Shown here: positions 1 to 7,948 of the stretch, piece after piece
How the letters are laid out: the number at the start of each line of letters is the position of its first letter
Numbering within the stretch: position 1 is the stretch's first letter
Assembly (NCBI GenBank): GCA_050730675.1
Contig: JBOHNM010000050.1
Location: 1 to 24,998 of the forward strand
From: JBOHNM01 sp050730675
Lineage (GTDB): Bacteria > Planctomycetota > Phycisphaerae > Phycisphaerales > UBA1924
DNA length: 24,998 nt
Reading direction: 5' to 3'
Program-made: the position numbers and the translations under genes
The notes under the pieces: model-generated
What the model saw: the letters and a program-made list of their open reading frames with translations, nothing else
Database searches by the model: none
What the model was told of the DNA's origin: nothing

Positions 1-26
1 CTCGGTGACTCAGCGGAAGTCCACCC

Positions 27-425
27 ATGCCCGCGACACTCACAGTCCGCGATGAATCCCTCGGCGGCGTCGAGCAGCACCGCTTCACCCTCGAGTTCCC
101 CACCGAGAGCATCTCCGTCCGCGAACTCATCCGCGAACGCGTCTACCAGGAAGTCCAGGACTACAACCGCCGCAAGGACGGCGCAGTCTTCCGCGGCCTC
201 GTCCAGCCTTCCGACGCCGAGATCGCCCTCAACGGCTCCAAGGTCAAGCCCGGTCGCGAGATCGACTGGAACGCCCAGTTCGCCAAGGCCTGCGAGGCCT
301 ACGAGAACAACCGCGTCCTCGTCCTCGCCGGTGACCACCAGACCGCCTCGCTCGACGAGACCATCACCATCACCCGCGGCAGCGAAGTCACCTTCCTCCG
401 CCTCGTCATGCTGGTGGGGGGCTGA
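27..425 (+). CDS. Beta-grasp (ubiquitin/MoaD-like) protein ending in Gly-Gly
   Basis: A 132-residue protein of unknown function. What is seen: an N-terminal pair of likely beta strands (about residues 3-11 and 16-30), a long amphipathic helix (about 31-48, VRELIRERVYQEVQDYN), and a C-terminal block of strands ending RGSEVTFLRLVMLVGG, with the stop directly after Gly-Gly. The tail has the layout of MoaD/ThiS and ubiquitin: a 'G-[DS]-EV-x-F' turn and strand, then a final strand and a free diglycine. At 132 residues it is longer than MoaD (about 80), with extra sequence between helix and last strands. An AGCGGAAG stretch about 9 bases upstream supports the ATG. The next gene starts 2 bases after the stop, so the two are surely co-translated. 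Inference: a carrier or modifier that could be activated by an E1-like enzyme, though none is encoded in this window. It could also be a non-conjugated structural beta-grasp domain. Confidence 0.75.
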   Translation: MPATLTVRDESLGGVEQHRFTLEFPTESISVRELIRERVYQEVQDYNRRKDGAVFRGLVQPSDAEIALNGSKVKPGREIDWNAQFAKACEAYENNRVLVLAGDHQTASLDETITITRGSEVTFLRLVMLVGG

Positions 426-427
426 CC

Positions 428-2989
428 GTGGCCGAAGCCCCCGTCCCCGCCGCCGAACTCGACCACCTCGCCGATGTCATCTCCCGCGAGAGCGGCCAGG
501 CATTCCAGCCGGACGCCGCCGCCCAGACCCCCTCGTTCGCGCAGGCCGAGTCGCTTGCTCCGGTGGATCAGGCCGCATTGATCCTTGTGGCCCTCCGTGC
601 GTCGCGTGATCACAACCACGCGGTTGTGCCCGGCGAGCCCTGGGAGCAGGATCAAGCGCGTCGACACCGCTGGTGGGGGATGGTCAGCCTTGCCAACATG
701 CTCCTCAACCGCACACAGCCGTGGACAGCCGACGGCCTCCAGTCGCTGTTAGAGCTGTTCACCACCGCCGATACGTGGCACAACCGCTCGGGGCTCGCCA
801 AGCAGCTCGAGGCCCACGCGGACCTCGTGCGCGCCACGCCCCGGCTCGTTGACCTGACCGCCCAGGTCCTGGCCTCGATCCACGCCACTGACTCGGACGA
901 CCGGAAGATCCAGGACCGGCTGGGCAAGGTGCTGGGCATGGAGACGCCCCTCCGCCTCGTGGCCGGCGAGGCCTGGTCTGATCGTGCACGAGCGGACCTT
1001 GAAGCTTCCACACCGCAACTCCGCGCCGCCTGGACCACGCTCGTGTCGGTCTGCGCCGCCGCTGCCGCCGCGGCGCCCGGCGGCAAGTGGATGAAGTCCG
1101 CGGCGCCGGCGCTGAAGGCCGTCGGCCACGAGCGCTTCATCGAAACCGTGGTTCCCTGGTTCGCCCTCGTCGAGAAACCCCGCACAACCCCGCTCGCGCG
1201 CACCTACCAGCACGAGCCCGACCCCGCCAACCGCATCATCGATCCCCACATGGACATCCTCAAGGGTCTGTGCTGGGTCGCGGCCACGCTTCAATCCCCC
1301 GATCTCGCCCGTGCCCTCGGTCGCCTGGCCCTCACCAGCTACAAGAAAGTCCCCGGCCTCGGCCCGCGCGCCGTCCGGGTCGGCAACGCCGCCGTCTATT
1401 CTCTCGGCGAGATGCCCGGCATGGACTCCCTCGGGCAGCTCGCCATGCTCCGCGTCAAGGTCAAGTTCGGCGGAGCTCAGAAGGCGATCGAGAAAGCCCT
1501 CAACGCCGCCGCCGAGCGCGAGGGCCTCCCACGCGAGGAGATCGAGGAACTCGGCGTCCCCAGCTACGGCCTCACCGCCGTCGGCAAACTTGTGGACCAG
1601 CTCGGCGACTATCGCGTCGAACTCTCGGTCACCGGCATCGGCGACACCGAGCTCCTCTTCTTCAAGGCCGATTCCGCCAAGCCACAAAAAAGCGTCCCCG
1701 CCGCTCTCAAGGCTTCTCACACCGACGACCTTAAGGATCTCAAGGCCGCCGCCAAAGACATCGGCGCGATGCTCCCCGCCCAGCGCGACCGTATCGACTC
1801 CCTCTTCCTCGAGAACAAGACCTGGGCCTTCTCCGTCTGGCGCGAACGCTACCTCGACCATCCCCTCGTCGGTGTCCTGGCACGCCGCCTCATCTGGCGC
1901 ATCGCCGACGGCAACGGCGACACGCCCCGCTCGCTCGCCTGGCTTGATGAAGCAAACGCCCTCGTCGATGTCACCGGCAAACCCGCCGCCATCAACGCCG
2001 ACTCCGCCATCGTCCGCCTCTGGCACCCCATCGAGGTCGATCAGTCCGAAGTCCTCGCGTGGCGCAGGTTCTTCGAGGATCGCCAAATCCGTCAGCCCTT
2101 CAAGCAAGCCCACCGCGAGGTCTACCTCCTCACCGACGCCGAGCGCCGCACCGCCACCTACTCCAACCGCTTCGCCGCCCACATCCTCAAGCAGCACCAG
2201 TTCCACGCCCTCGCCGCAGCCCGTGGCTGGAAAAACAAGCTCCGCTTGATGGTCGACGATGAGTACCCGCCCGCCACCCGCGCCCTCCCCGCCTTCGGCC
2301 TCCGCGCCGAATACTGGGTCGAAGGCGCGGGCGATGAATTCGGACGCGACACCAACGAGGCCGGCGCTTTTCTCCACCTCACCACCGATCAGATCCGCTT
2401 CTATCCCCAGGGCGCCGCCCTCCCCTCCGCCCACGCCGGCGGCGGTGGGTACGGCCCCCGCTGGACGCAGGCCGAACTGCAGGCGGGCGTCCCTCTCGAG
2501 CAGATACCGCCGCTGGTCTTCAGCGAGGTCATGCGCGACACAGATTTGTTTGTAGGTGTCGCCTCGGTCTCCAACAACCCCCAGTGGAACGACGGCGGTC
2601 CCGGCGGCGCCCACCGCAACTACTGGTGGGGCAGCAGCTTCGGCGAGCTCAGCCAGACCGGCGCCGGCCGCCGCGACCTCCTCTCCCGCCTCCTCCCCCG
2701 CCTCAAGATCGCCGCGGCCTGTTCCCTCTCCGACCGCTTCCTCGTCGTCAAGGGCACACTCCGCACCTACAAGATCCACCTCGGCTCCGGCAACATCCTC
2801 ATGGAACCCAACGACCAGTACCTCTGCATCGTCCCTGGCCAGCGCGACGACACCTCGTCTGCCGATGTCTTCCTCCCCTTCGAAGGCGACCGCACCCTCT
2901 CGATCATCCTCAGCAAGGCCTTTCTCCTCGCCGCCGACGACAAGATCAAGGACTCGTCCATCACCCAGCAGATCAAGCGTTCCGTCTGA
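428..2989 (+). CDS. DUF4132 (MolR/YehI-type) protein
   Basis: An 853-residue cytoplasmic protein starting at GTG 428, 2 bases after the upstream stop. The G-rich Gly-Gly codons of the upstream gene may serve as its ribosome contact. The middle and C-terminal part carries what I recognise as DUF4132: a W-x-ER...HPLVGVLARRLIW segment at about residues 475-490, then VRLWHPIEV, FFEDRQIRQPFKQAHREVY and the NRFAAHILKQHQF helix at about residues 530-600. The N-terminal ~450 residues look all-helical and repeat-like (Ala/Leu-rich, HEAT-like). No signal peptide or membrane segment is seen. As I recall, the E. coli DUF4132 proteins MolR and YehI lie next to yehL (MoxR-type AAA ATPase), yehM, yehP (VWA) and yehQ (SWIM). 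If that holds here, related genes may lie upstream of this window. The biochemical function is unknown. Confidence 0.85.
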   Translation: MAEAPVPAAELDHLADVISRESGQAFQPDAAAQTPSFAQAESLAPVDQAALILVALRASRDHNHAVVPGEPWEQDQARRHRWWGMVSLANMLLNRTQPWTADGLQSLLELFTTADTWHNRSGLAKQLEAHADLVRATPRLVDLTAQVLASIHATDSDDRKIQDRLGKVLGMETPLRLVAGEAWSDRARADLEASTPQLRAAWTTLVSVCAAAAAAAPGGKWMKSAAPALKAVGHERFIETVVPWFALVEKPRTTPLARTYQHEPDPANRIIDPHMDILKGLCWVAATLQSPDLARALGRLALTSYKKVPGLGPRAVRVGNAAVYSLGEMPGMDSLGQLAMLRVKVKFGGAQKAIEKALNAAAEREGLPREEIEELGVPSYGLTAVGKLVDQLGDYRVELSVTGIGDTELLFFKADSAKPQKSVPAALKASHTDDLKDLKAAAKDIGAMLPAQRDRIDSLFLENKTWAFSVWRERYLDHPLVGVLARRLIWRIADGNGDTPRSLAWLDEANALVDVTGKPAAINADSAIVRLWHPIEVDQSEVLAWRRFFEDRQIRQPFKQAHREVYLLTDAERRTATYSNRFAAHILKQHQFHALAAARGWKNKLRLMVDDEYPPATRALPAFGLRAEYWVEGAGDEFGRDTNEAGAFLHLTTDQIRFYPQGAALPSAHAGGGGYGPRWTQAELQAGVPLEQIPPLVFSEVMRDTDLFVGVASVSNNPQWNDGGPGGAHRNYWWGSSFGELSQTGAGRRDLLSRLLPRLKIAAACSLSDRFLVVKGTLRTYKIHLGSGNILMEPNDQYLCIVPGQRDDTSSADVFLPFEGDRTLSIILSKAFLLAADDKIKDSSITQQIKRSV

Positions 2990-3021
2990 GCCACCTCTCC
3001 ACGCATCCCAGCCAGCCCCTC

Positions 3022-3030
3022 TGGTAAAAT
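3022..3030 (+). promoter_or_regulatory. Candidate extended -10 promoter for the metalloprotease gene
   Basis: TGGTAAAAT matches an extended -10 (TGn followed by TAAAAT, 5/6 to TATAAT) in an otherwise GC-rich 195-base gap. No convincing -35 lies upstream. Transcription from here would give a leader of about 150 bases. Apart from this, I see only C-rich sequence and the Shine-Dalgarno of the next gene in 2990-3184. Confidence 0.4.
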
Positions 3031-3184
3031 CGCTCCGCACATGTCCCAAACGCCGCAGCGTTTTCACATCTTGTTCGCATCCATTCTGCGCATTCCCGTG
3101 GCAGTTCCGATGCTTCTGCGTTAATCTCCCACCAACCACAGCCGCCCCCCTTTCTCCCAGCGCCGTGGCGGAGAGTTGCAGCAC

Positions 3185-6100
3185 ATGTCCATCCGATCCG
3201 TTCGATCCCGCCGCCTCGCGGCCGTCCTTCTCGCACTCACCGCGGCCGCCTGCGTCACAACTTCCGCCGCTGCGCAGAGTTCCACTCAATCCATCCCGGG
3301 CACACAGCCCGCCGCGCCGGTGCTCTCGCCCGACGGTGCGTGGATGCTCATGGCCGCGCAACCGCCGGAAGTCCAGAACGCCACCCCGTGGATCCGTCCA
3401 TCCAACGGCCAGGCGCTGGTCCTGAAGATGGCGACCATCCGCAACGCCCTCGCCGCTGCGCCCCTGGAGGTCGACGTCGCCGGCGGGCTCAACCCCATCA
3501 TCCTCCAGCTCCCCGACCCCAATGGTGTGCTCCAGCACTTCGCCGTCGCCGAGAGCCCCATCATGGAGCCCGGCCTGGCCGCGATCTTCCCCGACATCAA
3601 GACCTACGTCGGCCAGGGCATCGACGATCCCTCCGCCACGCTCCGCGCGGATGTCACCCCCCAGGGCTTCCACGCCCAGGTGCTCTCGCCCGACGGTCAC
3701 TGGTACATCGACCCTTACAACGCCGGGGACAACGCCCACTACACCAGCTACTACAAGCGCGACCTCAAGAACACACACGCGTGGCACTGCCTCGGTGTCG
3801 AGCGCGACGTCATCCAGGCCGAGCCGCCGACGGTCTACTACTCCGCCCTCACCAGCGGCCCCACGCTCCGCACCTACCGCCTCGCCGTCGCCGCGACCGT
3901 CGAGTACACCGCCTTCCACGGCGGCACCGTCGCCCTCGGCCAGGCCGCCATCGTCACCGCCATCAACCGCGTCACGGGCGTCTACGAGAAGGAACTGGCC
4001 GTCCGCCTCACGCTCGTCGCCAACAACTCCAGCCTCGTCTACACCACCGCGCCCGACCCGTACACCAACGGGAACGGTACCACAATGTTAGGTCAAAACC
4101 AGACGAATGTTGACACGGTCATCGGCTCGGCAAACTACGATATCGGTCACGTCTTCTCCACCGGCGGCGGCGGCATCGCCGGCCTCGGCGTCGTCTGCAC
4201 CGGCAGCAAGGCCCGCGGCGTCACGGGCTCCGGCAGCCCCAACGGCGACCCGTTCTGGATCGACTACGTCGCCCACGAGATGGGCCACCAGTTCGGCGGC
4301 GACCATGCCTTCGACGGCGTCACCGACAACTGCAACGCCACCAACCGCAACGACGCCACCGCCTACGAGCCCGGCTCCGGCTCCACCATCATGAACTACG
4401 CCGGTATCTGCGGCGTCGACAACCTCCAGACCAATTCTGACGCCTATTTCAACTGGATCTCGCTCCAGGAAATCCGCAACTACGTCACCTCCGGCTCCGG
4501 CGCCGGTTGCGGCACCAACTCCAGCACCGGCAACGGCGCCCCCTCCGTCTCCCCCGTCGGCGTCTCCGGTGTCACCATCCCCAAGGGCACGCCGTTCACC
4601 CTGACCGCCACCGGCTCGGACCCCAACAGCGATCCGCTCACCTATTGCTGGGAAGAGCACAACCTTGGAACAGGCTCCAGCGGCGTTGCGCTCTCCGCGG
4701 CCGACAACGGCTCCATGCCGCTGACCCGCTCGTTCAACCCGACGACCAGTCCCAGCCGCACAGTGCCCCAGCTCGCCAAGATTCTCGCCGGCACCAGCAA
4801 CAACTCCGAGAAACTCCCCAACCTCGCCCGCGCCAACTACGCGTGGACCGTCACCGCTCGCGACAACCGCGCCGCCGGCGGCGGCGTCGAACGCGCCGAC
4901 GTCTCCTTCACCGTCACCGCCGCCGCCGGACCATTCACCGTCACCGCCCCGGCCAGCGCGACCTCCTGGGCCGCGGGTTCCACGCAGACCGTCACGTGGA
5001 ACGTTGCAGGCACCACCGCCAACGGCGTGAACACCGCGACCGTCAACGTCCTGCTCTCCACCGACGGCGGCCAGAACTTCCCGATCACCCTCGCCTCGGC
5101 CGTACCCAATAATGGGTCGGCCACGTTTGTCGTCCCCAACAACCAGACCACCTCCGGGCGCATCAAGGTCGCGCCGACCAACAACATCTACTTCAACATC
5201 GCCCCCGGCACGGTCACGATCACCCCGCCCATCAACAGCCCGATCCTCTCCGGCGCCGGCGTCAACTCGATCTCCGATTCGACGGGCAACGGCAATTCCA
5301 ACGGGCGGATCGACCCGGGCGAGACCGCCATCGGCGTTTCCGTCGTCGTCGGCAACACCGGCAACCAGACCGCCACCAGCGTCGTCGGCACGCTCTCGTC
5401 CCTCACCGGAACCGTCTCGGTCACCACCGCCGGCGCGGCGTACCCGAGCATCGCCGCGGGCTCCTCGGCCGTCAACAACTCGCCCTACGTCATCAATGTG
5501 TCGCCGTCCCATCCGTGCGGAGCGCCGATCGCCCTGCGCCTGTCCATCTCGTCCGCGCAGGTCTCCGGCATCTACGATTTCTCGCTGACCACGGGCCAGC
5601 CGGGCGGGCCCGCCACCCAGACGTTTTCCTACACCGGTCCCGTCGTCGCCATCCCCGACAACACCGGCGTTCCCGCCACGGCCGCCATCTCCGTCTCCGG
5701 GGTCGCGGGCGGCATCACGGACCTCAATTTCCGCTTCGACGGCGCCACCTGCACCAACACGCAAGGCGCCACAACAGTGGGTCTCGATCACTCCTGGGTC
5801 GGCGACCTCGTCGTCACTCTCACAAGCCCGCAGGGCACTTCGGTCATCCTCGCCAACCGCCCCGGCGCCTCCGCCGGCAGCGGGTCCAACGGCAACAACT
5901 TCTGCGGCACCGTCTTCGACGACTCCGCGGCGTCGGCCATCCAGTCCATCACCAACGACGGCGCGGGCGCGCCCTACACCGGCTCGTTCATCCCGGCGAA
6001 TCTCCTCAGCGCCTTCAACGGCCAGAACGCCAACGGCGCCTGGACGCTGACTGTTTCCGACAATGCGGGGCAAGACACCGGCAACATCCGGGCCTTCTCC

Positions 6101-7897
6101 ATCATCGTCACGGCCCCGAACGCCACCTGCGATCCACCCTCCGCGGGCTGCACGTCGCCCGCCATTACCACCAACCCCACCTCGCAGGCCGTCTGCACCG
6201 GCGGCTCGGTGACGTTCAACGCCGCGGCCAGCGGCAGCCCTGCTCCCACCTATCAGTGGCGGAAGAACACGGTCAACATCGGCGGCGCAACCAATGCCTC
6301 GCTCACCATCAACCCGGTCATCGCCGGCAGCGCCGGAACTTATGACTGCGTGGCGACCAACGCCTGCAACAGCGCCATCACCAGCGGCGCGGTGCTGACG
6401 GTCAACAGTGCGCCGTCCATCGGCACCCAGCCGACGGCGCAGACCGCCTGCGTCGGTTCGCCCGCATCGTTTACGGTCGCCGCCTCCGGCACGCCCTCGC
6501 CCACGTTCCAGTGGCGCAAGAACACCGTGAACATCGGCGGGGCCACCGGCACAACATTGAATATCGCGTCGGTCTCGGCTGGCGATGCCACCAGCTACGA
6601 CTGTGTCGTCACCAACACCTGCGGCAGCGTGCCCAGCAACGCCGTGAGTCTCACGGTCAACGCCGCGCCGTTCTTCGGCACCCAACCGACGGCGCAGACG
6701 GCGTGCGTCGGTTCCTCGGCATCGTTCACCGTCGCCGCGAGCGGCACGCCGATCCCGACATTGCAGTGGCGCAAGAACACCGTGAACATCGGCGGGGCGA
6801 CGTCGCCGACGTTCACGATCCCGAGCGTCGTCGCGGGCGATGCCGCCAGCTACGACTGTGTGGCGACCAACTCCTGCAGCACCGCGACCAGCACCGCGGT
6901 CACGCTCACAGTCCAGACCGCCCCAGCGATCACGACCGCGCCGACGGCCCAGACCGCATGTGTCGGCTCGCCCGCGTCCTTCACCGCCGGGTTCTCCGGT
7001 TCCCCCGCGCCGACGCTGCAGTGGCGGCACGATACCGTGGACATTGGCGGCGCGACCGGCCCGACCCTGAGCATCGCCTCTGTCGTGGCGGGGGATGTGG
7101 GGAACTACGACTGCGTGGCGACCAACGCCTGCGGCAGCATCACGACAGTCGCCGTTGCGCTCACTGTCCAGACCTCGCCGTCGATCGACACACAGCCGAC
7201 CGATCTGACCGTCTGCGAAGGTTCGCCCGCTTCCCTCACGGTTGTTGCCTCGGGCAGCCCTGCGCCCACGTACCAGTGGCGCAGGAACACCATCAACATC
7301 GGCGGCGCGATCGATCCCAAGCTCGCCATCGCGGCGGCCACGCCCGCCGACGGGGCGAGCTATGACTGCATCGTCACCAACACCTGCGGCAGCGTGACAT
7401 CGAGCGCCGTCACGCTGACAGTGCAGCCCGGGACCGCGATCAGCCAGCAGCCCACGAGTGTGGCAACGTGCACCGGCGGGTCGGCCACGTTCACGGTCGT
7501 CGCCAGCGGCTCGACGCCGCCCACGTACCAGTGGCGCAAGGATTCGGTCGACATCCCCGGTGCTACATCCTCCTCGCTGGTCATTGCGCCCGTCGGCGCC
7601 GGCGATGTCGCCAGCTACGACTGCATCGTCACGGCCGATTGCGGCGTCGTCACCAGCTCGCCGGCGTTGCTGACGATCAATTGCCCCAACGCCGCGGACG
7701 TCGCCGGCTTCGGCAACACCCTCGGGTGCGACGGGCAGATCACGGTCGACGACCTGGTCCTGTTCCTGGCGCATTTCTTTGGTAACGACGTGGCGGTGGC
7801 GGACATCGTCGGTCCCGGCGGCGGCCCGCCCGAGGGGGCGGTGACGGTGGACGACCTGACGCGGTTCCTGAGCCTGTTCTTCTCGGGGTGCCCGTAG
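3185..7897 (+). CDS. Secreted multidomain zinc metalloprotease with P domain, six Ig-like repeats and dockerin-like tail
   Basis: A 1570-residue exported peptidase. The ATG at 3185 is preferred over the in-frame TTG at 3176 because GGCGGAGAG lies about 10 bases upstream. Order of domains: signal peptide (1 to about 31, RSRRLAAVLLALTAAAC...AAAQ); propeptide; reprolysin-like catalytic domain with HEMGHQFGGDH at 364-374 (zinc ligands H364, H368, H374; catalytic E365) and a Met-turn MNY at 403; a PKD/cadherin-like segment (about 452-578, SDPNSDPLTYCWEE); two further beta-sandwich segments (about 590-815); a proprotein-convertase P domain (about 820-977, DHSWVGDLVVTLTSPQGT); six 85-residue Ig-like repeats (991-1500); and a C-terminal region with two EF-hand-like loops (CDGQITVDDLVLFL, EGAVTVDDLTRFL) ending FFSGCP. 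The last part resembles planctomycete dockerin-like terminal domains and may be a sorting or anchoring tail. Likely role: extracellular protein degradation at or near the cell surface. It is probably monocistronic, with its own promoter and a downstream hairpin. Confidence 0.93.
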   Translation: MSIRSVRSRRLAAVLLALTAAACVTTSAAAQSSTQSIPGTQPAAPVLSPDGAWMLMAAQPPEVQNATPWIRPSNGQALVLKMATIRNALAAAPLEVDVAGGLNPIILQLPDPNGVLQHFAVAESPIMEPGLAAIFPDIKTYVGQGIDDPSATLRADVTPQGFHAQVLSPDGHWYIDPYNAGDNAHYTSYYKRDLKNTHAWHCLGVERDVIQAEPPTVYYSALTSGPTLRTYRLAVAATVEYTAFHGGTVALGQAAIVTAINRVTGVYEKELAVRLTLVANNSSLVYTTAPDPYTNGNGTTMLGQNQTNVDTVIGSANYDIGHVFSTGGGGIAGLGVVCTGSKARGVTGSGSPNGDPFWIDYVAHEMGHQFGGDHAFDGVTDNCNATNRNDATAYEPGSGSTIMNYAGICGVDNLQTNSDAYFNWISLQEIRNYVTSGSGAGCGTNSSTGNGAPSVSPVGVSGVTIPKGTPFTLTATGSDPNSDPLTYCWEEHNLGTGSSGVALSAADNGSMPLTRSFNPTTSPSRTVPQLAKILAGTSNNSEKLPNLARANYAWTVTARDNRAAGGGVERADVSFTVTAAAGPFTVTAPASATSWAAGSTQTVTWNVAGTTANGVNTATVNVLLSTDGGQNFPITLASAVPNNGSATFVVPNNQTTSGRIKVAPTNNIYFNIAPGTVTITPPINSPILSGAGVNSISDSTGNGNSNGRIDPGETAIGVSVVVGNTGNQTATSVVGTLSSLTGTVSVTTAGAAYPSIAAGSSAVNNSPYVINVSPSHPCGAPIALRLSISSAQVSGIYDFSLTTGQPGGPATQTFSYTGPVVAIPDNTGVPATAAISVSGVAGGITDLNFRFDGATCTNTQGATTVGLDHSWVGDLVVTLTSPQGTSVILANRPGASAGSGSNGNNFCGTVFDDSAASAIQSITNDGAGAPYTGSFIPANLLSAFNGQNANGAWTLTVSDNAGQDTGNIRAFSIIVTAPNATCDPPSAGCTSPAITTNPTSQAVCTGGSVTFNAAASGSPAPTYQWRKNTVNIGGATNASLTINPVIAGSAGTYDCVATNACNSAITSGAVLTVNSAPSIGTQPTAQTACVGSPASFTVAASGTPSPTFQWRKNTVNIGGATGTTLNIASVSAGDATSYDCVVTNTCGSVPSNAVSLTVNAAPFFGTQPTAQTACVGSSASFTVAASGTPIPTLQWRKNTVNIGGATSPTFTIPSVVAGDAASYDCVATNSCSTATSTAVTLTVQTAPAITTAPTAQTACVGSPASFTAGFSGSPAPTLQWRHDTVDIGGATGPTLSIASVVAGDVGNYDCVATNACGSITTVAVALTVQTSPSIDTQPTDLTVCEGSPASLTVVASGSPAPTYQWRRNTINIGGAIDPKLAIAAATPADGASYDCIVTNTCGSVTSSAVTLTVQPGTAISQQPTSVATCTGGSATFTVVASGSTPPTYQWRKDSVDIPGATSSSLVIAPVGAGDVASYDCIVTADCGVVTSSPALLTINCPNAADVAGFGNTLGCDGQITVDDLVLFLAHFFGNDVAVADIVGPGGGPPEGAVTVDDLTRFLSLFFSGCP
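6155..7684 (+). repeat. Six tandem 255-bp repeats encoding Ig-like domains
   Basis: The codon for Q of the conserved QWR motif starts at 6254, 6509, 6764, 7019, 7274 and 7529, exactly 255 bp apart each time. Six 85-residue units therefore follow each other without one indel. Each has a Cys in the first strand (e.g. TACVG), the YDC of the F strand, and a third Cys four residues later (e.g. TNTC, TNAC). Units 2 and 3 share a long near-identical tract around the QWRKNTVNIGG codons. Confidence 0.95.
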
Positions 7898-7903
7898 CAG
7901 AGC

Positions 7904-7922
7904 CCGGACGCAGCGCGTCCGG
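7904..7922. terminator. Hairpin between convergent genes
   Basis: A perfect 8-bp stem (CCGGACGC / GCGTCCGG) with a 3-base loop lies 6 bases after the metalloprotease stop and 26 bases past the end of nuoF on the other strand. There is no clear T-tract on either side. It may act as a bidirectional terminator or transcript end stabiliser. Confidence 0.5.
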
Positions 7923-7948
7923 CTTGCTCTTCGGATGTCAAAGAGGCG

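Noticed and set aside
749..3919. A 1056-codon open frame on the minus strand
   Set aside because: It lies antisense to the DUF4132 and metalloprotease genes, spans their boundary, has Gly/Glu/Val-rich low-complexity composition and matches no family. It is a by-product of strong GC bias at third positions.
6155..7684. Regular repeats considered as a CRISPR array or satellite
   Set aside because: The 255-bp units are coding, diverged and in frame with the protease; there are no short identical repeats with unique spacers.
4088..7774. A 1228-codon open frame on the minus strand
   Set aside because: Antisense to the metalloprotease. Its apparent repeats mirror the Ig-like repeats, and its composition (Arg, Gly, Asp) is that of a shadow.
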